64,000 nucleotides of DNA, taken from NCBI GenBank assembly GCA_035373905.1, contig DAOSOK010000013.1:51579-115578 (forward strand), in the 5' to 3' direction. The DNA is from Candidatus Ozemobacteraceae bacterium. Lineage in GTDB: Bacteria > Muiribacteriota > Ozemobacteria > Ozemobacterales > Ozemobacteraceae. Positions 47,953-56,821 of the stretch are shown here, piece by piece. Under the pieces are notes generated by a model that worked only from the letters and a program-made list of their open reading frames with translations, did no database searches and was not told the origin of the DNA. The stretch's first letter is position 1; each line of letters begins with the position of its first letter. The position numbers and the translations under genes are program-made.

Positions 47953-49602
47953 ATGAAGCAAATCGGTAGTTATCTGGTAGATGCAGCTCTCATCACGCAT
48001 GAGCAGTTGCAACGAGGGCTTGCTGTCAGCGAGAAGCAGAAGATCAGGCTCGGCGCAGCCCTCATCGACATGGGCTTCATAACCGAAGACGATCTTCAGA
48101 CGGCGCTGTCGAGTCAGTTCGGAATACCTAGAATCGACGCCGACGAACTGGTCGTCGATCCGACGGTTCTTCACGAGATTCCGGCCCAGCTTGCCCGACA
48201 ACTCAACGTGATTCCCCTGCACATCAAATCGGGGGCGCTCGTGGTCGCGACATCGGATCCTCTCAACATCAGCATTCTTGCTGACCTCGAAAGCAAGATC
48301 AAGCGGCGCATCGTGTTGGTCATAGCCTCCACCCACCAGATCAAACACGCCATTTCCCGCTACTACGCCGGTCGGGAGAGACTCGACGAGAGCATCAATC
48401 AGGTTCAGCTCATCGAAAACGAAACGTCAATCGACGAATTGGAAGCGGCCGATGCACAGATTCAAAGTGCCCCGATCGTGAAGTTCGTGAATCAGATCCT
48501 CCAGGGGGCGGTTAGAGAGCATGCTTCTGATATTCATGTCGAGCGCGACAATCTCGAGTTTCATATCCGGTATCGCATCGATGGCATGCTGAAAACGATG
48601 TTCCGACCCAAGCAGCATCTCCATCAGCTGATCGTATCGCGCATCAAGGTGATGGCACGACTTGACGTCAGCGAACATCGGATTCCCCAGGATGGTCGGA
48701 TCATGATGACGATGGATAACCAGCCAGTCGACTTTCGCGTGGCTATCTGTCCGTGCATTGACGGTGAGAATGCCGTCATCAGGGTTCTGAATCGTGACAA
48801 TCAAGCCATGGATCTCACCCATCTTGGTTTCAGCCCGGCCGGTCTGGAAAAACTTGAATCACTCATCTCGCGCAATTTCGGGTTGGTTCTCATTGCCGGA
48901 CAAACCGGCTCCGGAAAAACGACGACGCTGTATGCGATTCTGCAAAAGCTGAATGAAGAGCGGAAGAAGATCATCACCCTCGAAGATCCCGTTGAAAAGA
49001 GACTTCCGCTGCTCAATCAGATTCAGATCAATCCCAAAGTCGATCTCACGTTTGCAACCGGCCTTCGCTCCATCCTCCGAATGGATCCGGACATCATTCT
49101 CATCGGCGAGATCCGGGACGGCGAAACCGCCAATCTCGCGGTGAATGCCGCGATGACGGGCCACCTGGTCTTTTCGACGATTCACTGCGGCATCGCCGCC
49201 GAAGTGCCCGTGCGCCTGACCGAGATCGGCGTCGAACCGTATCTCGCCGCGAACGTCCTCCTCGGCACCATCGCCCAGCGTCTCGTACGCTTGAACTGCC
49301 CGAATTGTCTCGTCGAAGAAGAGCTGTCAGAGCAGATTCGCAAGCGCTTCGACCCCGACTTCCAGAGCTACCGGGGAAAAGGCTGCGCCGCGTGTGCCGG
49401 CATCGGATATCGCGGTCGGGGCTGTATCGAGGAAGTGATGCCGGTAACCGACGAGATCAGGAAATTGATGCTTGCCCGTGCGACAACCCGTCAACTCGAG
49501 GAACAGGCCGTCAAAAACGGAATGGTTCCGTTGCTGGAATCGGGCATTTCCAAAATTCGTCATAAGCAAACCAGCTTCATGGAGCTGGCCAGAGTCCTTT
49601 GA
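47953..49602 (+). CDS. pilB: PilB/GspE-type assembly ATPase
   Basis: 549 residues; AAGGA before the ATG. N-terminal MshEN domain (LVDAALITHEQLQRGL...LIDMGFITEDDLQTALSSQFGIP) binds c-di-GMP in some homologues. The ATPase has Walker A GQTGSGKTTTLYAIL, Asp box, Walker B DIILIGEIRDGETA and a four-Cys zinc motif (CPNCLVEEE...CAACAGIGY). The His box reads STIHCGIAAEV instead of the usual STLHTNDA, an unusual change near the nucleotide site. It powers pilus extension or secretion at the inner membrane. First gene of the cluster. Confidence 0.96.
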   Translation: MKQIGSYLVDAALITHEQLQRGLAVSEKQKIRLGAALIDMGFITEDDLQTALSSQFGIPRIDADELVVDPTVLHEIPAQLARQLNVIPLHIKSGALVVATSDPLNISILADLESKIKRRIVLVIASTHQIKHAISRYYAGRERLDESINQVQLIENETSIDELEAADAQIQSAPIVKFVNQILQGAVREHASDIHVERDNLEFHIRYRIDGMLKTMFRPKQHLHQLIVSRIKVMARLDVSEHRIPQDGRIMMTMDNQPVDFRVAICPCIDGENAVIRVLNRDNQAMDLTHLGFSPAGLEKLESLISRNFGLVLIAGQTGSGKTTTLYAILQKLNEERKKIITLEDPVEKRLPLLNQIQINPKVDLTFATGLRSILRMDPDIILIGEIRDGETANLAVNAAMTGHLVFSTIHCGIAAEVPVRLTEIGVEPYLAANVLLGTIAQRLVRLNCPNCLVEEELSEQIRKRFDPDFQSYRGKGCAACAGIGYRGRGCIEEVMPVTDEIRKLMLARATTRQLEEQAVKNGMVPLLESGISKIRHKQTSFMELARVL

Positions 49603-49643
49603 CGCGCTTCCACGCGCCCCAGGGCTGATTATCAGGAGAACCA

Positions 49644-50861
49644 ATGGCTATATACGAGTTTCAGGCAAAAGACAGCGAAGGCAAGACCGTCAGCGGAACA
49701 CTTACTTCGAGCGATGATTCCGCCGCCATGGCCGAACTCACGTCACGAGGGCTGTGGGTCGCCTCGCTTGTCGAAACGTCGAGCGCCACCTCCCTCAGTT
49801 CCGAGATTCGATTGTTCTCGTTCGTTTCCGCGGAAACGCTCAATACATTTCTTCTGCAACTTTCGATCATGATCAAGTGCGGCGTGAGCCTTGCCGAAGC
49901 CCTGCAATCGCTGGAACAAACCGAAACCAGCACGGTATTCAAGCAGGCGCTTTCGGACGTCAGGCTCGATGTGGCCGCCGGCAAATCATTTTCGGAAGCC
50001 CTTTCCCGGCATCCGGAAATCTTCGACAGATTCATGATTGCCATGGTCCGAATCGGTGAAACTGGTGGCGTTCTCGAAGAGGTTCTCGCCAAACTGGCAT
50101 CGACGAGCAAGCGTCGCCTTTCCCTGAGAAACCAGATCCTGGGATCGCTTGCCTATCCCATGCTCCTTCTCTGCGTCGCGACGCTGGTCGTCACGGTCCT
50201 GGTCGTTTTCGCCGTCCCCAAGTTCGCCGTATTGTTCGAGTCCGCGAAAGTCGAGCTTCCCGTCACGACCAGGGCCCTTATCGCCGGAAGCAAGCTGATC
50301 GAGGAACACATCAGATTGGTCGGCGGGCTGTTCGCCGCCGCCGTCGTCGGCGGCATTCTGACGCTGTTCAATTCGACCGTTCAATGTCACCTCGGGGAAG
50401 CAGCCATGCTTCTCCCCGTTCTGAGGCAGGTCGTGCAGAAATACCATGTGGTGTTGATTTCCGAGCCGCTTTCCATGCTGCTTGCCGCCGGAGTTCCGTT
50501 GCGCGAACTTCTGATAGCAATCGAGAACACGATCGAGATGACGACCCCCAAATCAGTCGTGATCAAGATGCGTGAGCACATCGAACGGGGAGCAAGCCTC
50601 CAGCAAGCGCTCGAACAAAATCCGATCTTTCCTCCGATGGCCGTCAAGCTCGTGGAGACCGGCGAACGCACCGGAGCTCTCGACAAAATGTTCAAGGAAA
50701 TCGCCGAGTTCTATGACGATCAGCTGCAGACAGCCATGAAATCGGCTCTCAGCCTTCTCGAACCGCTCTTGATCCTCGGCGTTGCCGTCATCGTCGGTTT
50801 CATCATGCTATCCGTCTTCGTGCCCATCTACCAGATGAGCTTCATGATCAAAAAGGCCTGA
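49644..50861 (+). CDS. pilC: PilC/GspF-type inner-membrane platform protein
   Basis: 405 residues, ending with the expected family tail. Two T2SSF halves (about 68-190 and 270-395) with helices near 165-190, 213-235 and 370-400. Signatures such as LLQLSIMIKCGVSLAEALQSLEQTE and VRIGETGGVLEEVLAKLA, then VKLVETGERTGALDKMFKEIAEFYDDQ. Works with PilB to draw pilins out of the membrane. AGGAGA precedes the ATG. Confidence 0.96.
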   Translation: MAIYEFQAKDSEGKTVSGTLTSSDDSAAMAELTSRGLWVASLVETSSATSLSSEIRLFSFVSAETLNTFLLQLSIMIKCGVSLAEALQSLEQTETSTVFKQALSDVRLDVAAGKSFSEALSRHPEIFDRFMIAMVRIGETGGVLEEVLAKLASTSKRRLSLRNQILGSLAYPMLLLCVATLVVTVLVVFAVPKFAVLFESAKVELPVTTRALIAGSKLIEEHIRLVGGLFAAAVVGGILTLFNSTVQCHLGEAAMLLPVLRQVVQKYHVVLISEPLSMLLAAGVPLRELLIAIENTIEMTTPKSVVIKMREHIERGASLQQALEQNPIFPPMAVKLVETGERTGALDKMFKEIAEFYDDQLQTAMKSALSLLEPLLILGVAVIVGFIMLSVFVPIYQMSFMIKKA

Positions 50862-50862
50862 T

Positions 50863-51387
50863 ATGAAGCGAACCGGGCCTTCAGGCTTTTCCCTATGGGA
50901 GCTTCTGCTCACCTGTGCCGTTGCGATCGTTGCGGCTCCCCTCGTCCTACCGCTCTTCTTCGTGGATTCGCATGCGGCATCAGACGAAACCGCCAGTCGG
51001 ATCATCCTCGGAGCCATACAGCAAACACGCAGTGCCGGCCTTGCAGGCAGGGTCGTCGGAGGGCGAATTTCGTTTACCAGCGCGACGTCGACGTTTACGA
51101 TGCAGTCCGACCAGCAGGCTCTTCCGTCCGGTTATGTGATCAAATCGATATCTCTCGACGGCACTCAGATTTCGGCCATAGAGGCCGGGTTCGATCCGCT
51201 CGGAAACATCTCTTTCACCCCATACGGGAACCAAGCGGTCCTGACGCTCGCAAGAGCCGACGGCACAGAAATCCGGACGATCACCCTCGAAGGCAAAGGA
51301 ATCCCAATTCCGCAACCGACTGCCGGAACTGCCGAAACCGGCGGTTCTTCGGGCGGCGGCGGCGGACGAGGGTGCAGATGGTTGTGA
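50863..51387 (+). CDS. prepilin-like protein (GspH/minor pilin)
   Basis: 174 residues, two bases after pilC. The prepilin signal MKRTGPSG then FSLWELLLTCAVAIVAAPLVLPLFF has the cleavage glycine and Glu5. The Trp in place of the usual Thr/Val is odd but tolerated. The head is beta-rich and the tail ends in Gly-rich SGGGGGRGCRWL. Probably a pseudopilin in a tip complex. Confidence 0.82.
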   Translation: MKRTGPSGFSLWELLLTCAVAIVAAPLVLPLFFVDSHAASDETASRIILGAIQQTRSAGLAGRVVGGRISFTSATSTFTMQSDQQALPSGYVIKSISLDGTQISAIEAGFDPLGNISFTPYGNQAVLTLARADGTEIRTITLEGKGIPIPQPTAGTAETGGSSGGGGGRGCRWL

Positions 51388-51815
51388 AATCATTTTCCAG
51401 AGGGTTTTCTCTTGCCGAGATCCTCGTGGCGATCCCCTTAGTCGCGGTGATCTCCATGAGCCTCGCCTACTTCGGTTCAATCTACTCGTTTTCCAATTCT
51501 CAGACCATCGGCAGGTTCCGCTGTCAGATCGCCGTTCACAATCTCCTGACGCTGGTCCAGGCGGCAAGCGATACCGCCGCCCTGACCGTCGTGAGCCGCC
51601 ATATTCAGGGGGGCGGCACCGCAGGCCCGCTTCTGACCTCATCACCCGCCCATCCTGACGGCTCCTCGGCACTCACGGTGTCTTCGAGCGTTTCCTCAGT
51701 GACCGGATACGGCATGACGTTCGGCGGATCTCCCGCCATGCCGTTTCATGTCGCCGTAACCGATGAGACAACCGGAGCGCGCTCTGAAATCATCACCTAT
51801 GTCACAACCCACTGA
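51378..51815 (+). CDS. prepilin-like protein
   Basis: 145 residues from ATG 51378, which overlaps the previous gene by 10 bases; GAGGG lies upstream. The signal MVVKSFSRG then FSLAEILVAIPLVAVISMSLAYFG has the expected prepilin pattern. A Ser/Thr/Gly-rich head follows. Typical of GspI/GspJ-type minor subunits. Confidence 0.78.
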   Translation: MVVKSFSRGFSLAEILVAIPLVAVISMSLAYFGSIYSFSNSQTIGRFRCQIAVHNLLTLVQAASDTAALTVVSRHIQGGGTAGPLLTSSPAHPDGSSALTVSSSVSSVTGYGMTFGGSPAMPFHVAVTDETTGARSEIITYVTTH

Positions 51816-51819
51816 TGTC

Positions 51820-52227
51820 ATGAACAAACGATATGCACGCATAGGATTCACGTTGATGGAGCTCCTTTCCGTCATCGCCCTTTCCACCATTTTTGCCGGG
51901 ATATCTCTCGGCCCCCTCATGATGCAGTTTTCGCTCGTTTTCGAAAGCAACGCACGCGTCGCCGAAGTCAATCGTCTGATGGAAGCGGCTCTTCTCGTTT
52001 CGCGCACAATCACCCAGAGTCGTGCCTTTGCATCGAGTTTCGCCTTCACCGGAGACGAGAATCTCACCTGGACCGATGAGACGGGCCAGGTCCATACCAT
52101 CCTCGAACAGGTGACGGGCTCGATAACGACCGATGCATCGAATGACCAAACCGTCGTCATACGCCTCGAAGGCAAGAGAATTCCCGGCGGAGCGACCGTC
52201 CGCATGCTTGCCTATCCGTTGAGATGA
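51820..52227 (+). CDS. prepilin-like protein
   Basis: 135 residues from ATG 51820, giving the leader MNKRYARIG then FTLMELLSVIALSTIFAGISL, the textbook type IV prepilin N-terminus. An upstream ATG (51799) is in frame but extends into the preceding gene. Third pilin-like protein in a row, so probably part of the same tip assembly. Confidence 0.82.
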   Translation: MNKRYARIGFTLMELLSVIALSTIFAGISLGPLMMQFSLVFESNARVAEVNRLMEAALLVSRTITQSRAFASSFAFTGDENLTWTDETGQVHTILEQVTGSITTDASNDQTVVIRLEGKRIPGGATVRMLAYPLR

Positions 52228-52253
52228 CCCTCCCCACGAAGCCCGGAGAACCT

Positions 52254-54233
52254 ATGAGAGAACGAACACCTTCGATATCGTGCAACCGAGGATACATTCT
52301 TGCCGCAATCCTGTTTCTCATTCTCGTTTCAGCGTCGATAGCGCCGCTTCTGCTGCATGACGCGCAAACCATTCCGAAACGCCCCCAGACATTCGAAGAG
52401 ATGTTTCGCATCCATTGGGCGCTCGAAGGGGCAAATCAGTGGCAGTTGCACGAAGCGAACATAAACGTCGTCGAACCCTTCTGCGGCTTCGTGAACTCCG
52501 TTGCGACATTTTCCTATCCTGATGGTTTCAAGGTTCGCGTCGATCTTCTCGAAGGTCGAACGATGCTTGCCAGAAACAGATTTCTCAAGGCTTCTGCCAA
52601 GGCATATCACGGGAATGTCGCCGCCGATTATGATTTCAGCCGGTTGTCATCCGCGCCTGCGGCCATTCCCGGCGTGACCGCAGGGGGTGCTCACAGTTTC
52701 GGCTGGAAAGCGAACGGCTCTCTCCTTGCCTGGGGACTGAATACGAATGGCCGGCTTGGCACGAACGACACCGCCCAGCGCGCGACCCCGACTCCTGTGA
52801 ACAAGGGCGATTGTTTGGACGTCGGAACCGATTTCAGCCAGGGGTGGAACGTCGCGGCGGGTGGAGACCACAGCCTCGTGCTCGACATGCACGGAAATGC
52901 GTGGGCGTTCGGAAACAACGCCTACGGGCAGCTTGGCTCCGGGAACACCACGGCGTATTATGCTCCGCATGCCGTCACGAACGGGTCCGACCACCTTTCA
53001 AACGTGAGCGACATCGCCGCCGGCACCTCGTTCAGTCTCGCGATCATCCGTCCGAACGGTAATGTTCTAGCCTGGGGACTGAATTCGAATGGACAACTGG
53101 GCAACACATATCCGAAACCCTGGCTAGGAACCCCCTCGAATTCCTCCGTTCCGGTGACCGTTCGAACCTCGCAAAGCAGCATCATCGGGATCGTCGGCAT
53201 TGCCGCGGGTCGTGAACACGCTCTGGCGATCGATAAAACAGGCCATATTTACGCTTGGGGGAACAACGCCAACGGTCAGATCGGATTTGACGCGGGTAAC
53301 TACTCGCCTTTTGCCGTTACGGTCAATAGCGGCGAAATATCCGAGATCGCTTCTTCTCCTTTCACGACCACCGCAAGGACGAATCCCGGAACGACGCAGG
53401 TCTATATCCCGTCGAGATTCGGCATATCCAGCATAACGGTGGAACTGAACGTCGCGATACCGTGGAATTTGTGGGGCGTTTCTTCGTATGCGAAATTTCA
53501 GCATCTGAGCATTTCCACCTACTCCGTCAACGTCATCTTCAGTTCATACACGAATCCATCGTCAAACCGGTATATTTGGAAATTCGATCAGATCGAGTCG
53601 GAGACGACATACGAATTTCAATATCCGGGAACATACACCCTGACGGTTCAAGCGCCGAGTTCCTGGCTCAGCACCTCGGCATCGAACGCGAATGGAAAAT
53701 GGTTCTACACCTCTTCCCCCGCCAAGATCGGCGTTCATACGCTGCGCGGCTATCCCAAACTTCCGACGGCTTACATCGGCGTTGCTGCCGGAGATTATCA
53801 CTCGATCGCCGTCGCAAGCGAATCGAACACGACGTCGCTTCTGGCATGGGGGCTGAATTCGAGCGGGCAACTCGGACTCGGCGATACCGTTTCTCGCGAT
53901 CGCCCGGTTCCCGTTCCAAACTGTTCGAACGTCCGACGGGTCGTTTGCGGTGCCTACCATACCCTCGCGTTGAAGAATGACGGAACGGTCTGGGCATGGG
54001 GAGACAATTCGTACGGACAGCTCGGGATCGGCTCGACGGTGTCCAAATCCGTCCCGACGCGAATTACGTCTCTCACCGACATCGTCGGAATCGCGGCCGG
54101 CTCGTATCATTCCCTCGCGATTTCCGCGAATGGAACCGTGTATTCATGGGGCCGCGGCGACAACGGCAGACTCGGAACCGGCGCCGTCAGCGGCAATCAA
54201 ACTTCACCGGCGATCGTTACGGGTTTTCCGTAA
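52254..54233 (+). CDS. membrane-anchored seven-bladed RCC1-propeller protein
   Basis: 659 residues from ATG 52254, with GGAG five bases upstream; an earlier ATG at 52224 overlaps the previous stop. The N-terminus (CNRGYILAAILFLILVSASIAPLLL) is like GspK/PilX anchors. Seven RCC1 repeats follow, each with an AGxxHS...LxAWGxNxxGQLG core: start points near residues 140, 200, 255, 316, 509, 564, 613. Seven repeats make one complete beta-propeller. An insert of about 145 residues, rich in Ser/Thr/Tyr, separates blades 4 and 5. In this position a GspK-like tip subunit is expected, so the propeller may be a pilus-tip adhesin (inference). Confidence 0.88.
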   Translation: MRERTPSISCNRGYILAAILFLILVSASIAPLLLHDAQTIPKRPQTFEEMFRIHWALEGANQWQLHEANINVVEPFCGFVNSVATFSYPDGFKVRVDLLEGRTMLARNRFLKASAKAYHGNVAADYDFSRLSSAPAAIPGVTAGGAHSFGWKANGSLLAWGLNTNGRLGTNDTAQRATPTPVNKGDCLDVGTDFSQGWNVAAGGDHSLVLDMHGNAWAFGNNAYGQLGSGNTTAYYAPHAVTNGSDHLSNVSDIAAGTSFSLAIIRPNGNVLAWGLNSNGQLGNTYPKPWLGTPSNSSVPVTVRTSQSSIIGIVGIAAGREHALAIDKTGHIYAWGNNANGQIGFDAGNYSPFAVTVNSGEISEIASSPFTTTARTNPGTTQVYIPSRFGISSITVELNVAIPWNLWGVSSYAKFQHLSISTYSVNVIFSSYTNPSSNRYIWKFDQIESETTYEFQYPGTYTLTVQAPSSWLSTSASNANGKWFYTSSPAKIGVHTLRGYPKLPTAYIGVAAGDYHSIAVASESNTTSLLAWGLNSSGQLGLGDTVSRDRPVPVPNCSNVRRVVCGAYHTLALKNDGTVWAWGDNSYGQLGIGSTVSKSVPTRITSLTDIVGIAAGSYHSLAISANGTVYSWGRGDNGRLGTGAVSGNQTSPAIVTGFP

Positions 54234-54258
54234 CCTGCCGATAGGCGAACAGTTCTTC

Positions 54259-54285
54259 TTGCCATTCTCAGGCAGTTCGTATAAT
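54259..54285 (+). promoter_or_regulatory. weak internal promoter before the PilM-PilN fusion
   Basis: TTGCCA (54259-54264) and a perfect TATAAT (54280-54285) but with only 15 bases between, which is suboptimal. It lies in a 108-base gap that interrupts the otherwise tightly packed operon. Confidence 0.3.
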
Positions 54286-54341
54286 AATCGATATTTCTCC
54301 ATTGTGCCGCTGATGTCACATCCTGAAGCCGGAGGTATATG

Positions 54342-55820
54342 ATGACCGCTCGCACGTATCAGAAACCGGGCTTTGTCGAAATCGAATCATCCTATGCCCG
54401 GCTTGTCCGTCACGAAACCCAGGGATGGGCATGCAAGACCATCCCGCTGGTAGGCGATTCCCCCTGGCCGCTCCTCAAAACCGAGATGCAATCGTTTTTT
54501 CCCGGCGGATCGCAGCTGGTGTTCGTTTTTCAGGAGCGATGCGGAATACGGATGTTTCATTTCCCATCGACCTTGTCACCAACCGAAATTCTTGGAAATC
54601 TCCGCCTTCGGCGAGATGAATACTTCGGTTCTCGAGAAGAGTATCTGCTTTCCCTTCGGATGGGCAATCCGGTCGACGGCAAGAATCGGGAAGTCTATGT
54701 CACGTTCGTTCCCCGATCCCTGAGTGACTCAGCCCAGGAACTCTGCGCCAGCCTGGGCTATTCCCTCCAACGCATCGTAACCGGCTTCGATGCGCTGCTC
54801 GGAGCCACGGCCCGCCAGCTCGGCCGCAACAACCCCGAAACCGTCGTCATCGCGAGTCTCGGATATTCGCAGGTGAATCTGGCTGCATGGCGCGGCGGAG
54901 AACTCATCATGGTCCGGTCGCTCCTTACCGGTTCCATCAAAGAACTCGAAAACGCCGTGTTCTCCGCATTTTCGATCACCCCGCCCGATCTCATGAGAAT
55001 CCTGTCGGAATCGCTGGAAGTCCCCCCGGCCGTCAAGAATTCGATCGCCGATAACCGACAGGAGATCATGACGCACATCGGAACGCTTTTCGCCGAACTT
55101 CGAGGCCGAAAGCTCCTCTCCGAGAACCCGACCCTGTTCCTTTGCCAGCCGGTCGTCGCGGAGCCTCAACTTGCGTCCATGTTGTCCGAAAGATTCTCGG
55201 CACGAGTCATCGAGCTGAACGGCATCATGCAAGATGAAACGGCCGTCGGCGAGGATTTTCCCAGGTGGAGCTGGCTCTTGGGCGGCGTCATGCCGGCGGC
55301 CATCAACGTGCTTCCCCCGCGCACCCGGAGGGAACGTCTTCTGGCGGCATCTCCCCGGCTCGCCTTTTTCGCCATGATCGTGATGTGCATCGCCCCGTTC
55401 ATTCTCATGAGATCGTTGAAATCAAATATCGCCCTGGAAAACGCTCTGCTCATCGAACAGAATCAGGCTTTCAACCAGATCGTCGAACTCAATCGGTCCA
55501 ACCAGGAGTTGTATGCCGGTGTCGAGACGATAGCCAGCGGAGTAACCGCCGACATTTCCCGGCGCGGCCAGACAACCACGCTCATTCGATATCTTTCCGA
55601 AAGCCTGCCCGCCTTAACACGGCTCGAAAAGCTGGAAATATTGAACAAAGAAGGCAAAGTGACCATTTCCGGGAAATCCGTGGACACGGAATCCTCTCTT
55701 CGGTATCTCGATGCCGTGAAAGCGTCACCGTTCCTCGAAAAGGTGGAAATCTCCTTCGACTCGCCGGGCGGAACGACCGTTTCCTTCTCCATCACCGGTC
55801 TGCTCACCAAGAAGGGATGA
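54342..55820 (+). CDS. PilM-PilN fusion (GspL-like)
   Basis: 492 residues. ATG 54342 is preferred to 54339 for its 6-base distance to GGAGG. The N-terminal 340 residues have the ASHKA actin-like fold of PilM/GspL (e.g. VIASLGYSQVNLAAWRGGELIMVRSLLTGS). A membrane helix (LAFFAMIVMCIAPFILMRSL near 345-365) leads to a PilN-like periplasmic domain with a coiled coil and VTISGKSVDTESSLRYLDAVKASPFLEKVEIS. In T4P systems PilM and PilN are separate; here, as in T2SS GspL, they are one chain. It links the cytoplasmic motor to the periplasmic alignment complex. Confidence 0.88.
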   Translation: MTARTYQKPGFVEIESSYARLVRHETQGWACKTIPLVGDSPWPLLKTEMQSFFPGGSQLVFVFQERCGIRMFHFPSTLSPTEILGNLRLRRDEYFGSREEYLLSLRMGNPVDGKNREVYVTFVPRSLSDSAQELCASLGYSLQRIVTGFDALLGATARQLGRNNPETVVIASLGYSQVNLAAWRGGELIMVRSLLTGSIKELENAVFSAFSITPPDLMRILSESLEVPPAVKNSIADNRQEIMTHIGTLFAELRGRKLLSENPTLFLCQPVVAEPQLASMLSERFSARVIELNGIMQDETAVGEDFPRWSWLLGGVMPAAINVLPPRTRRERLLAASPRLAFFAMIVMCIAPFILMRSLKSNIALENALLIEQNQAFNQIVELNRSNQELYAGVETIASGVTADISRRGQTTTLIRYLSESLPALTRLEKLEILNKEGKVTISGKSVDTESSLRYLDAVKASPFLEKVEISFDSPGGTTVSFSITGLLTKKG

Positions 55821-55827
55821 CATTTCA

Positions 55828-56373
55828 ATGTTTGAGCGAATATTGCGGTATCTGGTCATCATCGGGCTTTTGTTCCTGCCGTGGCGCTATTCTCTGCTCG
55901 CGGAACTTTCACAGCTCAAGGCAGGCCGTCAGCAAAACGTCGATACGACCGCCACGATACGCCATCTCGCGGACGGACGCGGCGAGGTCATGAAAAAAGC
56001 CCTCGAACTGCAACGCCAGCAACTCAAGGCACGGCAGAGGGCGCTTTCCTTCATTCTCCCCCCGTTTTCCCAAGCCCGCGCGAACCTCATGGCGTCATTC
56101 GATACGGTGCGTTCGCAAATTCCCGGCGAATGGGAAGTCGTTCCCGAGGGGAAGTTCCATTCGGAAGGAATGCATGTCGTCTGGCCGTTCCGGTTCAAAT
56201 ATATCGGCACCTATGCGAATGCGGTCAAGGCGCTCGCCGCGATGGAGACGGCCCCCCAGTTGCTGCGCCTCACCAGGACGACCGTGACCGGGGCCGGAAG
56301 CAGCGTCATCGTCGAAGGGAACGTCGAGATGGTGTATCTTGATGACACCGCGTCAGGGGGGGTGAGCCTGTGA
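55828..56373 (+). CDS. PilO/GspM-like protein
   Basis: 181 residues: short N-terminus, one membrane helix (LRYLVIIGLLFLPWRYSLL near 6-24), coiled coil (EVMKKALELQRQQLKARQRAL) and an alpha/beta ferredoxin-like C-terminal region (HVVWPFRFKYIGTYANAVKALAAMETAPQLLRLTRTTV). This is the PilO pattern. It partners the PilN part of the preceding gene. Confidence 0.85.
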   Translation: MFERILRYLVIIGLLFLPWRYSLLAELSQLKAGRQQNVDTTATIRHLADGRGEVMKKALELQRQQLKARQRALSFILPPFSQARANLMASFDTVRSQIPGEWEVVPEGKFHSEGMHVVWPFRFKYIGTYANAVKALAAMETAPQLLRLTRTTVTGAGSSVIVEGNVEMVYLDDTASGGVSL

Positions 56374-56777
56374 ACGACACGCTGAAATTCGCCGTCGTGG
56401 CTTCGACGGTATCCCTGGTTCTGTTCGGATTGAATGTCTACCACATCCTCTTCGGGAACCTCACTCCCCGCATGAGCGATATCGCCAACATCCAGATCGC
56501 CTTCGTCCAGACCATCGTCTCCCCGTCCGCGTCGAAGTTGATCGAGTCTCTCCACGAAACGCTGAAACCGTTCACTCCCTTCTTTTACGAGAACATGAAG
56601 CTGTACGGCATGCGCCGTTCCGGAAACGCCGAATGGACCGCGCTGTTCGCGGGAGAGTCGGAAAACGTCATCGCGCTGAAACCGGGCTCCTCATACGAGG
56701 GGGTCACGGTCGTCAGAACGGATGAACGATCCTGTCATGTGACATACGGCACCGTCGAACGCGATTTTTCCTTATAA
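56370..56777 (+). CDS. PilP/GspC-position protein
   Basis: 135 residues from GTG 56370, overlapping the previous stop (GTGA). One membrane helix (VASTVSLVLFGLNVYHILF near 9-27), then a short linker with a helical part and a final beta segment YEGVTVVRTDERSCHVTYGTVERDFSL which resembles the homology region of GspC/PilP. By position (before the secretin) and layout it should couple the inner-membrane complex to the secretin. The sequence match is weak, so it is a positional call. Confidence 0.6.
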   Translation: MNDTLKFAVVASTVSLVLFGLNVYHILFGNLTPRMSDIANIQIAFVQTIVSPSASKLIESLHETLKPFTPFFYENMKLYGMRRSGNAEWTALFAGESENVIALKPGSSYEGVTVVRTDERSCHVTYGTVERDFSL

Positions 56778-56821
56778 CGATAATAATATATTTACCCACA
56801 CACCACGGGAGCATCGATGAT

